A stretch of 64,000 nt of DNA from Terriglobia bacterium (GTDB lineage: Bacteria; Acidobacteriota; Terriglobia; Terriglobales; SCQP01). A program made the translations under genes and the position numbers. Under the pieces are notes generated by a model. The model was not told where the DNA came from. It did not search any database and saw only the letters and a program-made list of their open reading frames with translations. Positions 20,255 through 29,465 of this stretch are shown here, piece by piece. The stretch spans positions 1 through 64,000 of the forward strand of contig JAJPKR010000004.1 of the NCBI GenBank assembly GCA_021323595.1, written 5' to 3'. Within the stretch, counting starts at the first letter, position 1, and each line of letters begins with the position of its first letter.

Positions 20255-21256
20255 ATGGATCTATTCGCCTTCACCCGCGCGCTCATTGACATCGAGTCGG
20301 TCACCGGCAACGAAGCCGCGGCGGCGGAGTTCGTAGCCGAGTTCTTGCGCGGGCACGGCTTCGCCGCCGAACTGTGGCGCTTCGAGCCGGGCCGGGCCAA
20401 CGTCTTTGCCGCCGTGGGCAAGCCCAGCGTCGTGCTCAGCACGCACCTGGACACGGTGCCGCCGTTTTTCCCCAGCGCGGACGACGGGGACCGCATCCGT
20501 GGCCGGGGCGCCTGCGACGCCAAGGGCATCGTCGCCGCCCAGCTCTTCGCGGCCCTGGAATTGCGCGCCGCGGGCGCGAGCGATTTCGGGCTGCTGTTTC
20601 TGGCCGGCGAAGAAAAGAACAGCGCCGGGGCGAAAGCGGCGAACGAGCAGCCCTGCGGCAGCCGCTACTTGATCAACGGCGAGCCCACCGAAGGGCGGCT
20701 GGTCAGCGCCGGCAAGGGCGTGCTGCGGGTGGATGTGCGGGCTTCGGGGCGCATGGCGCATTCAGCGTATCCGGAGCTGGGCGAATCGGCGATCGAAAAG
20801 CTGCTGGCGGCGCTCGTCCGCCTGCGCGAGATGCCGCTGCCCGCCGATCCCCGCCTCGGGCCGACGACGATGAACATCGGTACGCTGGCTGGCGGGCGCG
20901 CGCCCAACGTGATTGCCGACGAAGCGCGGGCCGAATTGGCCTACCGCATCGTGGCGCCCTCCCAGGGCCTGCGCCGGGAGATCGAGCGCGCGGTGGCCGG
21001 CCTGGCGCAAGCCGAGTTCCTGTTGGAAATTCCGCCGGTGTTTCCCCTGATCTTGCCGGGATACGAAACCACGACCGTGGCCTTCACGACCGATATTCCC
21101 GCCCTCGACCGCTGGGGCACGCCGTTGCTGCTCGGGCCGGGCAGTATTTCGCTGGCGCATACCGAGCGGGAATCCATCGGCAAAGCCGAGCTGCAGCGGG
21201 CCGTCAGGCAGTATGTGGGCCTCGTGCGCGCTTGCCAGGCGCTACCGGCCCGGTAA
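20255..21256 (+). CDS. M20-family metallopeptidase / deacylase (ArgE/DapE-like)
   Basis: The 333-residue enzyme shows the two-zinc site of M20 enzymes: STHLDTVPP (His, catalytic Asp), RGACDAKGI (bridging Asp), LAGEEKNSAG (catalytic Glu and ligand), INGEPTEGRL (ligand Glu) and SLAHTERESIG (C-terminal His). A lid/dimerisation insert lies between. The length is slightly short for ArgE/DapE (about 375-380), so it may be a simple acetylornithine-deacetylase-like hydrolase. TAGAAT at 20227-20232 lies 23 bases before the ATG and could be a -10. Confidence 0.9.
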   Translation: MDLFAFTRALIDIESVTGNEAAAAEFVAEFLRGHGFAAELWRFEPGRANVFAAVGKPSVVLSTHLDTVPPFFPSADDGDRIRGRGACDAKGIVAAQLFAALELRAAGASDFGLLFLAGEEKNSAGAKAANEQPCGSRYLINGEPTEGRLVSAGKGVLRVDVRASGRMAHSAYPELGESAIEKLLAALVRLREMPLPADPRLGPTTMNIGTLAGGRAPNVIADEARAELAYRIVAPSQGLRREIERAVAGLAQAEFLLEIPPVFPLILPGYETTTVAFTTDIPALDRWGTPLLLGPGSISLAHTERESIGKAELQRAVRQYVGLVRACQALPAR

Positions 21257-21346
21257 CGGCGGAGGCGGAAGTCCGGACCCCCGCCCCGCCCTCGTCACTC
21301 GCGCTGCGCGGAGGCGCGGCCGGCGGGCTTGCCGGGAGCGCCGCTC

Positions 21347-21355
21347 TGCTAGGCT
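21347..21355 (+). promoter_or_regulatory. extended -10 (TGCTAGGCT) ahead of uppP
   Basis: TGC plus TAGGCT lies six bases before the ATG, so a transcript from it would begin at or near the start codon (leaderless). A TTGCCG lies 15 bases upstream of the hexamer. Confidence 0.35.
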
Positions 21356-21361
21356 GGTTGC

Positions 21362-22306
21362 ATGCCGCACGTCATTTTCCCGGTCTGGCAGGCGGTGGTG
21401 CTGGCGATCGTGCAAGGCATCACGGAGTTCCTGCCAGTCAGCAGCACGGCGCATTTGATCCTGTTCCCGTGGATCTTCCGCTGGTATGATCCCGGCCTCA
21501 CCTTCGACGTGGCGCTGCACGCGGGCACGCTGCTGGCAGTCCTGGGCTATTTCTTCCTCACCTGGGTGCGGATCATCCGCGCCGGCTTCGGCGCCCGCAT
21601 CGATATTCACACCGGCGGGCCGCTTGCCGGCGACGCGCTGGCGACACAGCAGCGGCTGCTCTGGTTTTTGGTCGCGGCGACGATCCCGGCGGCAGTCATC
21701 GGCTACGCCTTCGAGAAGCAGATCGAGACGACCTGGCGCGACCCGCTGGTGATCGCCCTGAGCCTGATCGGCGTGGCGGTGCTGATGGAATTGGCCGACC
21801 GCCTGCCGGACCGCATGGCGCCGGCGGCGGAGCCGGCGCTGCCGCGTTCGGTTGGGGCGGCGGCGGCTACTCCGCGGCGCGGCCGGCTCAAGGACTTCGA
21901 CCAGGTATCGTGGGCGGATTCGGTCTGGATCGGATGCTGGCAGGCGCTGGCGGTGATTCCCGGCATTTCCCGCTCCGGCATCACGATCACCTGCGGGCTG
22001 TTCCGGGGCTTGACGCGGGAAGCGGCGGCACGCTTTTCGTTCATCCTGGCCACGCCCATCATCGCCGGCGCGGCGCTCAAGAAGGGGCTGGAAGTGCGTC
22101 ACCAAGGATTGCCTCCGGGGATGCACGCCGCCTTCGCCGCCGGCATCGCGGTTTCGGCGGTGGTGGGCGTGGCTTCGATTTGGCTCTTCATTCGCTTCCT
22201 GCGGCTGCGCACGCTGCGCATTTTCGTCGTCTATCGCATCGCCCTGGGCGTCTTCATTTTCCTCTGGGCGTGGCACTCGCATACCGCGCTCTTGGGAGCG
22301 TTGTAA
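21362..22306 (+). CDS. uppP: undecaprenyl-diphosphatase UppP/BacA
   Basis: The 314-residue integral membrane protein carries both BacA signatures: QGITEFLPVSSTAHLIL (residues 19-35) and PGISRSGITITCGLFRG. These form the phosphatase site that converts undecaprenyl diphosphate to the monophosphate for peptidoglycan and O-antigen recycling. Eight or so hydrophobic helices are visible. It is somewhat longer than E. coli BacA (273) because of a cytoplasmic insert rich in Ala and Pro. No Shine-Dalgarno is seen and a -10-like element abuts the ATG, consistent with a leaderless message. The 3' end is followed by a strong hairpin. Confidence 0.95.
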   Translation: MPHVIFPVWQAVVLAIVQGITEFLPVSSTAHLILFPWIFRWYDPGLTFDVALHAGTLLAVLGYFFLTWVRIIRAGFGARIDIHTGGPLAGDALATQQRLLWFLVAATIPAAVIGYAFEKQIETTWRDPLVIALSLIGVAVLMELADRLPDRMAPAAEPALPRSVGAAAATPRRGRLKDFDQVSWADSVWIGCWQALAVIPGISRSGITITCGLFRGLTREAAARFSFILATPIIAGAALKKGLEVRHQGLPPGMHAAFAAGIAVSAVVGVASIWLFIRFLRLRTLRIFVVYRIALGVFIFLWAWHSHTALLGAL

Positions 22307-22317
22307 GGCCGGCGACC

Positions 22318-22340
22318 CGGCGGCGGGCATCCCGCCGCCG
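22318..22340. terminator. GC-rich hairpin between convergent genes
   Basis: CGGCGGCGGG-CAT-CCCGCCGCCG forms a perfect 10-bp stem in the 42-base gap between the convergent uppP and peptidase genes. Neither side has a U tract, so it may act as a bidirectional, possibly factor-aided terminator. Confidence 0.5.
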
Positions 22341-22348
22341 CGGCGCGA

Positions 22349-23479
22349 TCAAAAGAGGCAATGGCGAAAGCGGGAGAGCGGCTCGCCGCCGTGCTCGGTT
22401 ACGACCGCGACCTGCTTGATACGCATGCCCCAATGGCGGGGAAAGTAGATACCCGGTTCGAGCGCCACCACCATGCCCGCCGCCAGCGGCATTTCGCAGC
22501 CGGGCACGACGGTGGGGGATTCATGACAGAGCAGGCCGATGCCGTGGCCGCTGTGATGGAAGTAGGAACCGCCGTGGGCCGCTAGCGTCTTGCGCATGCG
22601 TTCATCCACCTCGCCGGCTTGGACTCCCGGGCGCAGGTGCGCCAGGCCTTCCCCCAAGGCGTCCCGCAGAGCTTCGAAAGCGCGGTGCTGAGCCGGATTG
22701 GGAGCGCCGAGCGTCAGGGTGTTGCAGGTTTCGCCCCAATAGCCGAGCCAGTGCGGGCCGAGATCGCTGATCAACAATTCGCCGGCGGCCATCTGACGGG
22801 TGGTGGGCTCGCCGACGCTCTCGGCAGTGCGCTCGCCGCTGATCAAATCGGCGATCATCGCCACGCGCCGCCCGGCGCGGAGATCGATGGCGCGCCGCGC
22901 CGCTTCGAACAGCTCCAACTCGCACAGACCCGGCCGCGCGGAGCCGCGGATGACTTCCTGACCGAGGTCGGCGAGCGCCACGGCTTCGCGAATGGCGGCG
23001 ACCTCGTCTTCATCCTTGATCGCCCGCAGCCGCGCCAGCACCGGCTCGATGGGCACGAATTGGAGATGCGGGCATTGCGCTTCCAGGCGCCGCTCGAACT
23101 CGGCCGCGCAACTCCGCATTTCGAAGCCGAGCTTGCCGGCCGGCAAACGCTGCAATTGCTCGCCCACGCGGGCGCAGAGCCGCTCCGGCCAAGTCTCTTC
23201 GACCGCCAGCGAATACTGCACGACCAGTTCGTGGGGAACTTCCTCGAAGGGGGTTTCGCTGAGTTCGAGCGCCAAAAACAAAAGCGGCGCTTCGTCGCGC
23301 CGCAGCAGGCAGGCTCCCAGCACCGGGCTTTGCACCGAAAAGCTGCTGACGAGCGGGGGCGCGAAGCCGGTGTAATAGCGCAAACTCGGCCGCGAGCACA
23401 GCACCGCCGCGGCCATGCCGCCGGCGCTCAGTTCCGCCATCAGCCGCGGGATGCGTTCCCGCGCAACGGAACAAGCCAT
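22349..23479 (-). CDS. M24 (pita-bread) Xaa-Pro peptidase homologue with altered metal site
   Basis: The 376-residue protein has an N-terminal creatinase-like domain and a C-terminal pita-bread domain. Of the five M24 ligands, Asp in LLISDLG, His in HHSGHGIG and Glu in VALEPGIYFP are present. The second Asp, eleven residues after the first, is Glu (GYWGETCNT). The final Glu of the usual RIED motif is Lys (MRIKQVAVVT). The site is therefore unlikely to bind two metals normally. It may be a creatinase-like or otherwise diverged hydrolase, or an inactive member. It is convergent with uppP and divergent from the Nudix gene. Confidence 0.82.
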   Translation of the reverse strand: MACSVARERIPRLMAELSAGGMAAAVLCSRPSLRYYTGFAPPLVSSFSVQSPVLGACLLRRDEAPLLFLALELSETPFEEVPHELVVQYSLAVEETWPERLCARVGEQLQRLPAGKLGFEMRSCAAEFERRLEAQCPHLQFVPIEPVLARLRAIKDEDEVAAIREAVALADLGQEVIRGSARPGLCELELFEAARRAIDLRAGRRVAMIADLISGERTAESVGEPTTRQMAAGELLISDLGPHWLGYWGETCNTLTLGAPNPAQHRAFEALRDALGEGLAHLRPGVQAGEVDERMRKTLAAHGGSYFHHSGHGIGLLCHESPTVVPGCEMPLAAGMVVALEPGIYFPRHWGMRIKQVAVVTEHGGEPLSRFRHCLF

Positions 23480-23554
23480 GCTTTTAGCATGTCACAGCCA
23501 CCGTGCGCAAGCTTTGGGCGCGCGTGAAAATCGGGAGCAGGGCCGATGGGCGGC

Positions 23555-23563
23555 TGCTATGCT
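23555..23563 (+). promoter_or_regulatory. extended -10 (TGCTATGCT) ahead of the Nudix gene
   Basis: TGC plus TATGCT lies 26 bases before the GTG start and matches the TGCTAnnnT pattern found before four other plus-strand genes here. No clear -35 is visible. Confidence 0.35.
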
Positions 23564-23589
23564 GCCGTGGGAAGGCGAAAGGTCACCGC

Positions 23590-24048
23590 GTGCAACTCGA
23601 TCACGATCGCTCCCGGCGTGAGTATCCCCTCGCGCCATTGCTGGGGGTCGGCACGATCATCGCCGACGGCGCGCGCGTGCTGCTCATCCAGCGAGGCCGC
23701 GAGCCGATGCGCGGGCTCTGGACGGTGCCGGGCGGCCTCGTCGAGGTCGGCGAGACGCTGCGGGATGCGGCGCGCCGGGAAGCGCGGGAAGAGACCGGAC
23801 TCGATGTCGAAATCGGCGCCTTGGTCGAGGCCGTGGATGCGATTCATCGCGATCCTGACGGCCGCATTCGCTACCATTACGCGATCGTGGATTTTCTCGC
23901 GCGGCCCGTGGCCGATCGCACCCCGCAGGCCGCCGCCGATGCCGCCGCGGCGTCCTGGGTCGGTTGGGACGAACTGGCGCGCTTCCCCACCACGCCGGGG
24001 CTGGCGGCGGTGCTCGAAAAAGCCCGGCGGCTGCTGGCAGCGGGCTGA
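23590..24048 (+). CDS. Nudix hydrolase
   Basis: The 152-residue enzyme contains a complete Nudix box: GGLVEVGETLRDAARRE followed by AREETGLDVEIG, satisfying GX5EX7REUXEEXGU. It presumably hydrolyses a nucleoside diphosphate linked to another moiety, with Mg. GTG at 23590 is preferred because GAAAGG lies seven bases upstream and the family fold begins near LAPLLGVGTIIADG. The open frame back to 23503 adds sequence unlike the family. The stop abuts the stop of the convergent membrane-protein gene. Confidence 0.9.
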   Translation: MQLDHDRSRREYPLAPLLGVGTIIADGARVLLIQRGREPMRGLWTVPGGLVEVGETLRDAARREAREETGLDVEIGALVEAVDAIHRDPDGRIRYHYAIVDFLARPVADRTPQAAADAAAASWVGWDELARFPTTPGLAAVLEKARRLLAAG

Positions 24049-25644
24049 TCAAGGCCACGCCACGACGACGATTTTGCCCGGGGCCACCTTTTCCAGTTCC
24101 GGCGCGTAAAGACCATGACTCTCGCGCCGCCACCAATTGCCCGTCAGCCGCCACGTGCGCCAATCGGTGAACCAATACTGCCAAAGTACCGCCCGGACGA
24201 AGCGCGGCGGGGCACGCGCAAACGGGTTGGCGGCGAACAAGCCGGTTACCGCGGGGTCATTGTCGAGCAGTAAGGCTTCGGCGCGAACGACCCACGGATA
24301 TTGCCGCCACGGCCCCAGCGACGCGAACCAGAGGTTCCAATCGAAGCGCGGCTGGTAGGGGGCGTAGATGCCCGGCGCTTGATTCAGCGCCTGGGGCTTG
24401 AAGCGAAACGGGTAAGGCGTCCAATGCGCATCGTCGTTCGAGCCCTGGAATTCGATCTCATAGCGCGCCGGGGTCATGACCGCGAACAGCCCGTATTCAT
24501 TGGCGACGCGGAAGGGCTCCAGGGCGAGGACCGGCGCCGCCGGCAGCGGCAAGCGCGGCCAAGGCATCCAGAGCAAGAGCGCCAGCGTGGCATAGAAGAC
24601 CCAGCCCAAGACGATCCCTTCCGTCCACCGGCGCACGGGTGCGTGCCGCGGCCGCGCGGGCTCGCGTTGCGGTTCTTCGCCGGCGCCGGCGTTCCTCGGC
24701 CGCTTCTGCCATCGCGCGAGAAAAAGGTCGTCCAGAAGGAGCACGCCGAGGCCGCCTTCGATCCAGTTGATGAAGGCGTAGTTGGCGGTGAGCGCGATGC
24801 CGATCTGAAACGCGGTGACGATGAAAAAGCACGTCAGGCGGGCGCGCCGGGGCAAAAACAACAACCAGCAGACGCCCAGTTCCAAGGCCAAGGTCACGCC
24901 GGTCATGACGGCATGAAAGCCGTGGGGAAGATGCTGCATGAACCAGCCGATCCACGTGGGCAAGGGGCAGTTTTGGTAATACGCGTCCAGGGCGGTGAAA
25001 TGCCGCCATTGCGGATCGCCGCCGAGCAGCTTGGCCAGGCCGGATTCGAAGTAGATGCGAAACCACAGCCACTGCAACAGGAATAGGCTGGCGGGAGTCG
25101 GCGGATGGTCGCGCCCCAGGCCCGGGCGGCGGCCCGGCGGAGCAAAGAACCACGCGATCAAGCCGGCGGCGAGGAGCATGCCATCGGATTGGTAGGCGGA
25201 AAAATCGCGCGCCGCCACGACGAACGACAAGAACAGAACCTCCGCCGCGGCGATCGCCCAACGCGGCCAGCGATTCACGACCAACAGCAGCGACGCCGCC
25301 AGCCCCAGCCAGCACAGGAGCTGCAAGGCGAAGTGGCCGTTCGCCAGCCAGAGGAGCGTGGGCGCATACCAAAAGCGCGCGGCGCCGAAATGCGCCGCCA
25401 AATCCGCCAAGTACTCGCGCGCTGGCAGCAGACCGCGCGGGCCGATCAGCCCGTTGATTTGGAACAGCAGCGACAGGAACGCCGAAAGGAAGATCAGGCC
25501 GAGAATCCGCAGGAAGATCCAACGCGGCCAAAGATGGCCGCGATGGGCGGATTCCGGATCGAGCAAGTGCCGGGCGAGGCGCGCCCACGGATGCGGTTGC
25601 GCAGGCAGTTGCAGACGCGGTGCGGGCGAGGCGTCAGCGGGCAT
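24049..25644 (-). CDS. lipase maturation factor family membrane protein
   Basis: The 531-residue protein has about eight hydrophobic segments (e.g. ILGLIFLSAFLSLLFQ, WAIAAAEVLFLSFVVAA). The C-terminal part (NEYGLFAVMTPARYEIEF, then LWFASLGPWRQYPWV and VLWQYWFTDW) matches the LMF1-like family, whose eukaryotic members help lipases fold in the ER. Bacterial homologues are uncharacterised. ATG 25644 is chosen because it overlaps the DCC gene stop by 11 bases; the open frame to 25839 is antisense-like shadow of that gene. Pairing with a DCC thiol protein suggests a role in folding or modifying exported proteins, which is an inference. Confidence 0.85.
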   Translation of the reverse strand: MPADASPAPRLQLPAQPHPWARLARHLLDPESAHRGHLWPRWIFLRILGLIFLSAFLSLLFQINGLIGPRGLLPAREYLADLAAHFGAARFWYAPTLLWLANGHFALQLLCWLGLAASLLLVVNRWPRWAIAAAEVLFLSFVVAARDFSAYQSDGMLLAAGLIAWFFAPPGRRPGLGRDHPPTPASLFLLQWLWFRIYFESGLAKLLGGDPQWRHFTALDAYYQNCPLPTWIGWFMQHLPHGFHAVMTGVTLALELGVCWLLFLPRRARLTCFFIVTAFQIGIALTANYAFINWIEGGLGVLLLDDLFLARWQKRPRNAGAGEEPQREPARPRHAPVRRWTEGIVLGWVFYATLALLLWMPWPRLPLPAAPVLALEPFRVANEYGLFAVMTPARYEIEFQGSNDDAHWTPYPFRFKPQALNQAPGIYAPYQPRFDWNLWFASLGPWRQYPWVVRAEALLLDNDPAVTGLFAANPFARAPPRFVRAVLWQYWFTDWRTWRLTGNWWRRESHGLYAPELEKVAPGKIVVVAWP

Positions 25645-26014
25645 GGAGCCGGCAACTGCCGTCAGCGCACTGGCCACGGTTCCAGCGATAGCGGTTGCGG
25701 GCGACCCACGCATAGACGCACGCGGCGAGGCCATGAACGCCGGGTAGGCGCAGCAGCGGCGGCAGCCAGCGCCAGCGCGGCAGCTCGCGGGCGGCAAGCA
25801 TCCACGCGTCCACGCCGGAGAAGACCCGGCCCTGGGCATCCACGGCTTGCATCAGCGCCCGCGCCCGCGCCGCATCCACCTGCGGGAAGCGGCCGAGCAC
25901 GGCGGGATCGTTGAGGTCGAGCAAGGCGAGCGCGTGGCGGCGGTCGGCGCGGCGGAGCCGGTCGGCGCTCGCGCGGCACAAGGCGCACTGACCGTCGAAG
26001 AGCACGCTAACCAT
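25634..26014 (-). CDS. DCC-family (DUF393, YuxK-like) thiol-disulfide protein
   Basis: The 126-residue protein begins MVSVLFDGQCALCRAS, the DxxCxxC signature that names the DCC family of predicted thioredoxin-like redox proteins. It ends with Arg/Trp-rich sequence (YAWVARNRYRWNRGQC) containing another Cys pair (CADGSC). An in-frame GTG at 26023 would add three residues. It overlaps the lipase-maturation-factor gene by 11 bases. DCC and HTTM/LMF-type membrane proteins are often neighbours or fused, supporting a joint function. Confidence 0.88.
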   Translation of the reverse strand: MVSVLFDGQCALCRASADRLRRADRRHALALLDLNDPAVLGRFPQVDAARARALMQAVDAQGRVFSGVDAWMLAARELPRWRWLPPLLRLPGVHGLAACVYAWVARNRYRWNRGQCADGSCRLHAR

Positions 26015-26056
26015 GGCTTTCACCGGGTGCCGCGGCGAAACTGGCGCCGGCGGCGG

Positions 26057-27499
26057 CTAGCGTGGCGCGACTGCGGCGGCAGGCTCGGCGGCGGGGGCCT
26101 CGGCGGCGCGGTGCAGGCCGTGCGCATGAATCTTGGTCAGCAGCGTCTTGTAGGCGATGCCGAGCCGCTCGGCGGCTTTGGCCTTGTTCCAGCGGCACGC
26201 CTCCATGGTACGCAATAACAGCGCTCCCTCGACCGCGTGGGCGGCGCGCTCGGTGACTTCGGTGAGGCTGCCTTCCCAATCGAACTCCGGCGGCAGGCCG
26301 AAACTCGCCGAGGGCGGCAGACTGGCCGCGCGCGGCGCGCCGACTTGCAGGTCGCCGGGCGCGATCTCCTCGCCTTCGGCCAGAATGACCGCGCGCTCGA
26401 TCGCATTCTGCAATTCGCGCACGTTGCCGGGCCAGTGGTATTCCAGCAATAAGTCGCGGGCGCCGCGGCTCAAGCGCAGCGGCGGGCGCTTGAATTCCCG
26501 GCTGAACTGCTGCAAGAACGCCTCCGCCAGCGCGATCACGTCCTGGCCGCGCTCGCGCAGCGGCGGAATGGTGATGGGAAAGGCCGAGAGGCGGAAATAC
26601 AGATCTTCGCGGAAGATCTTCTGCGCGACCGCCGCATGCAGGTCGCGGTTGGTGGCGGTGATGATGCGCACGTCCACTTGTGTCGTCTGCACGCCGCCGA
26701 CACGTTCGAACGAGCGCTCTTCGAGCACGCGCAAGATCTTCGCTTGGATCGCCAGGGGAATTTCCCCGATCTCGTCCAAGAAGATCGTCCCCCGGTGCGC
26801 CAGCTCGAATTTCCCGAGCTTGCGCGCGGTCGCGCCGGTGAAGGCGCCCTTTTCATGGCCGAAGAGCTCGGTCTCGACCAGCGTTTCGGGAATGGCGGCG
26901 CAGTTGATGGCGACGAAGGGCTGTTGCGCGCGCGGGCTCAGCGTGTGGACGGCGCGGGCGAAGAGTTCCTTGCCGGTGCCGCTCTCGCCGAGCAGCAGCA
27001 CGGTGGTGTCGGTGGGCGCGATGCGCTGCAGCGCAGCCGCGGCTTTCTGCATGCTGGCGTGCTCGCCGATGATGCGGGGGAAGCCATGGCGCTCGGCGAA
27101 CTCCTGCTTGAGCAAGATGTTTTCGCGCAGCAGTTGCTGCTGGGCGATGGCGCGGCGGATCAAGAGGACGAGATGGGCGAGATCGAGCGGCTTCTGAATG
27201 AAGTCGTAGGCGCCTTCCTTCATCGCCTTCACCGCTTCTTCGATCGAGCCGTAGGCGGTCATGATGATGACCGGCGTGTTGAGCGCGTGCTCCTTGACCG
27301 CGCGCAAGACGTCGAGCCCGCCGGCGCCGGGCAATTTCAGATCGGTGAGAACGGCGGCAAATTCCCGCCGCCGCAGGTGCTGCAAGGCGGAGGCGCTGTC
27401 GGCGGCGTCGGTGATCTGAAATCCTTCCTTGCCGAGCGCGGTCTTGAGCATGAGGCGCAGCTCGTGCTTGTCTTCGATCAATAGGATGGCGTCGCCCAT
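26057..27499 (-). CDS. NtrC-family sigma-54 response regulator
   Basis: The 480-residue activator has a receiver domain (Asp53 in AVLTDLKLPGAG), an AAA+ domain with GESGTGKELFAR, canonical GAFTGA (GHEKGAFTGATARKLGKF) and Walker B GTIFLDEIG. A C-terminal Fis-like HTH (TMEACRWNKAKAAERLGIAY) precedes an Ala/Pro-rich tail. It is a standard sigma-54-dependent activator, unlike the GAFPGA protein at 18151. No histidine kinase gene adjoins it, so it is an orphan regulator in this window. The 220 bases up to ilvD are gene-free. Confidence 0.94.
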   Translation of the reverse strand: MGDAILLIEDKHELRLMLKTALGKEGFQITDAADSASALQHLRRREFAAVLTDLKLPGAGGLDVLRAVKEHALNTPVIIMTAYGSIEEAVKAMKEGAYDFIQKPLDLAHLVLLIRRAIAQQQLLRENILLKQEFAERHGFPRIIGEHASMQKAAAALQRIAPTDTTVLLLGESGTGKELFARAVHTLSPRAQQPFVAINCAAIPETLVETELFGHEKGAFTGATARKLGKFELAHRGTIFLDEIGEIPLAIQAKILRVLEERSFERVGGVQTTQVDVRIITATNRDLHAAVAQKIFREDLYFRLSAFPITIPPLRERGQDVIALAEAFLQQFSREFKRPPLRLSRGARDLLLEYHWPGNVRELQNAIERAVILAEGEEIAPGDLQVGAPRAASLPPSASFGLPPEFDWEGSLTEVTERAAHAVEGALLLRTMEACRWNKAKAAERLGIAYKTLLTKIHAHGLHRAAEAPAAEPAAAVAPR

Positions 27500-27686
27500 T
27501 CCTGTCCGAATGTAACAGATATGCGCCGCCCTCTCGCGCGCCCCGGGGCGGGAGAGTCACCGTTCGCAAGGACAGGGCGCCCGCCGCGCCCCCCGGCGCG
27601 CTTGGCGCCGCCGCGCCCGTGGACTGGGACGCATCGCGGAACTCGGCCGCGCGGCCGCCCCGGCCGCCGCGCCCCCCGGCGCGCTC

Positions 27687-27695
27687 TGCTACGAT
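27687..27695 (+). promoter_or_regulatory. extended -10 (TGCTACGAT) ahead of ilvD
   Basis: TGC plus TACGAT lies 24 bases before the ilvD ATG. It shares the ten-base context CGCTCTGCTA with the element before uppP. No good -35 is present. Confidence 0.35.
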
Positions 27696-27719
27696 CAAGA
27701 CCTTCACGGAAATTCAGCC

Positions 27720-29432
27720 ATGGCCAATGCCCTTACGCCCGAACCGCCCTCCGGCGCGGACCTGAAACCGCGCAGCCGGGCGATCACCAGCGGCCGCCGC
27801 CAAGCCGGTGCGCGCGCGATGTTCAAGGCCGTCGGCTACACCGACGCGGATTTGGAGCGTCCGCTGATCGGCGTGGCCAACACCTGGATCGAGACCATGC
27901 CCTGCAACATCCACCTGCGCAGCTTGGCCGCCGCCGTCAAGGAGGGCATCCGCGCCGCCGGTGGCACCCCCATGGAATTCAACACCATCGCCATCAGCGA
28001 CGGCGAAACCATGGGCACGGAAGGCATGCGCGCTTCGCTGATCAGCCGCGAGGTCATCGCCGACTCGATCGAGTTGGTGTGCCGCGGCCAACTCTTCGAT
28101 GCCGTGGTGGCGGTGGTGGGGTGCGACAAGACCATTCCCGGCGCGGCGATGGCGCTGGCGCGGCTGAATTTGCCCGCGGTGCTGCTGTACGGCGGCACGA
28201 TCGCGGCCGGCCAGTACCAGGGCCGGGCGGTCACGATTCAAGACGTCTTCGAGGCGATCGGAGCGCACGCCGCCGGCCGCATCAACGACGCCGAATTGCG
28301 CGCGCTCGAAGACGTGGCCTGCCCCGGCGCCGGCGCGTGCGGCGGCCAATATACCGCCAACACCATGGCCACGGCGATGGAGATGATCGGGCTGTCGCCG
28401 CTGGGGGCCAACGGCATCCCGGCGCTGGCGCCGGACAAAGAGGCCGCGGCGCGGCGCGCGGGCGAACTGGCGATGGCGGCGTTGCGCGCCAACCTGCGCC
28501 CCGCCGATATCCTGACCCGCGCCGCCTTCGAGAACGCCATTGCCGCCGTGGCCGCCAGCGGCGGCTCGACCAACGCGGTCTTGCATTTGCTGGCCTTGGC
28601 GCGCGAGGCCGGAGTCGAGCTGACGCTCGAGGACTTCCATGCCGTCAGCGCGCGCACGCCGCTGCTCGCCGACTTGAAGCCCGCCGGCCGCTTCGTGGCT
28701 GCCGACATGCACGCCGCCGGCGGCGTGCCGTTGCTGGCGCAACGGCTGCTGGCCGCCGGCCGCTTGCACGGCGAGGCGCGCACCATCACCGGCCGCACGT
28801 TGGCGGAAGAAGCCGCGCACGCGCGCGAAGCGCCCGGACAAGAGGTGATCCGGCCGCTCGCGCGGCCGATCAAGGCCACCGGCGGCATCGTGATTCTGCG
28901 GGGCAATCTCGCTCCCCAGGGCGCGGTGGTGAAGCTGAGCGGCCACGAGCGGCAAACGCACCGCGGGCCGGCGCGGGTGTTCGAGTCCGAGGAGGACGCC
29001 ATGGCTGCGGTCACCGCCCGCGCCCTGCGCCCCGGCGACGTGGTGGTGATCCGCAACGAGGGCCCTCGCGGCGGACCGGGCATGCGCGAGATGCTCAGCG
29101 TCACCGCGGCGATCGTGGGCGAGGGCTTGGGCGAGAGCGTCGCCCTGCTCACCGACGGCCGCTTCAGCGGCGCCACCCGCGGCTTGATGGTCGGCCACGT
29201 CGCGCCGGAGGCCGCCCGCGGCGGGCCGATCGCGGCGCTGCGCGACGGCGACATCATCGTCATTGATGCTGCCGCGCGCCAACTGGAGGTGGAGCTGTCG
29301 CCGGCCGAGATCGCCGCGCGCCTGGCGGCCTGGCGGCCGCCCGCCGCGCGCGACCGCGGCGGCGTCTTCGCCAAGTACGCCGCGCTCGTGCAATCCGCCG
29401 CCGAAGGCGCCATCACCGTGCCTCCTTCGTAA
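27720..29432 (+). CDS. ilvD: dihydroxy-acid dehydratase
   Basis: The 570-residue enzyme has the Fe-S ligand cysteines in [24 protein letters not shown] and [16 protein letters not shown], and the conserved [15 protein letters not shown] segment with the catalytic Ser. It converts 2,3-dihydroxy-isovalerate and its methylvalerate analogue to the 2-keto acids of valine and isoleucine biosynthesis. Length is normal (about 560-570). Its TAA stop at 29430-29432 is also the first three bases of a RAYT transposon end, so insertion may have replaced the original last residues. No other ilv gene is in the window. Confidence 0.96.
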   Translation: MANALTPEPPSGADLKPRSRAITSGRRQAGARAMFKAVGYTDADLERPLIGVANTWIETMPCNIHLRSLAAAVKEGIRAAGGTPMEFNTIAISDGETMGTEGMRASLISREVIADSIELVCRGQLFDAVVAVVGCDKTIPGAAMALARLNLPAVLLYGGTIAAGQYQGRAVTIQDVFEAIGAHAAGRINDAELRALEDVACPGAGACGGQYTANTMATAMEMIGLSPLGANGIPALAPDKEAAARRAGELAMAALRANLRPADILTRAAFENAIAAVAASGGSTNAVLHLLALAREAGVELTLEDFHAVSARTPLLADLKPAGRFVAADMHAAGGVPLLAQRLLAAGRLHGEARTITGRTLAEEAAHAREAPGQEVIRPLARPIKATGGIVILRGNLAPQGAVVKLSGHERQTHRGPARVFESEEDAMAAVTARALRPGDVVVIRNEGPRGGPGMREMLSVTAAIVGEGLGESVALLTDGRFSGATRGLMVGHVAPEAARGGPIAALRDGDIIVIDAAARQLEVELSPAEIAARLAAWRPPAARDRGGVFAKYAALVQSAAEGAITVPPS

Positions 29433-29462
29433 AAGGGGACAGCCTGATCTGCGCAGGTTTTG
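29430..29462. repeat. left terminal inverted repeat of the RAYT element
   Basis: The repeat begins TAAAAGGGGACAGCCTGAT, then CTGCGCAGGTTTTG. It mirrors 30243-30275 with three mismatches in the centre. The TAA is used as the ilvD stop. Confidence 0.85.
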
Positions 29463-29465
29463 CGG

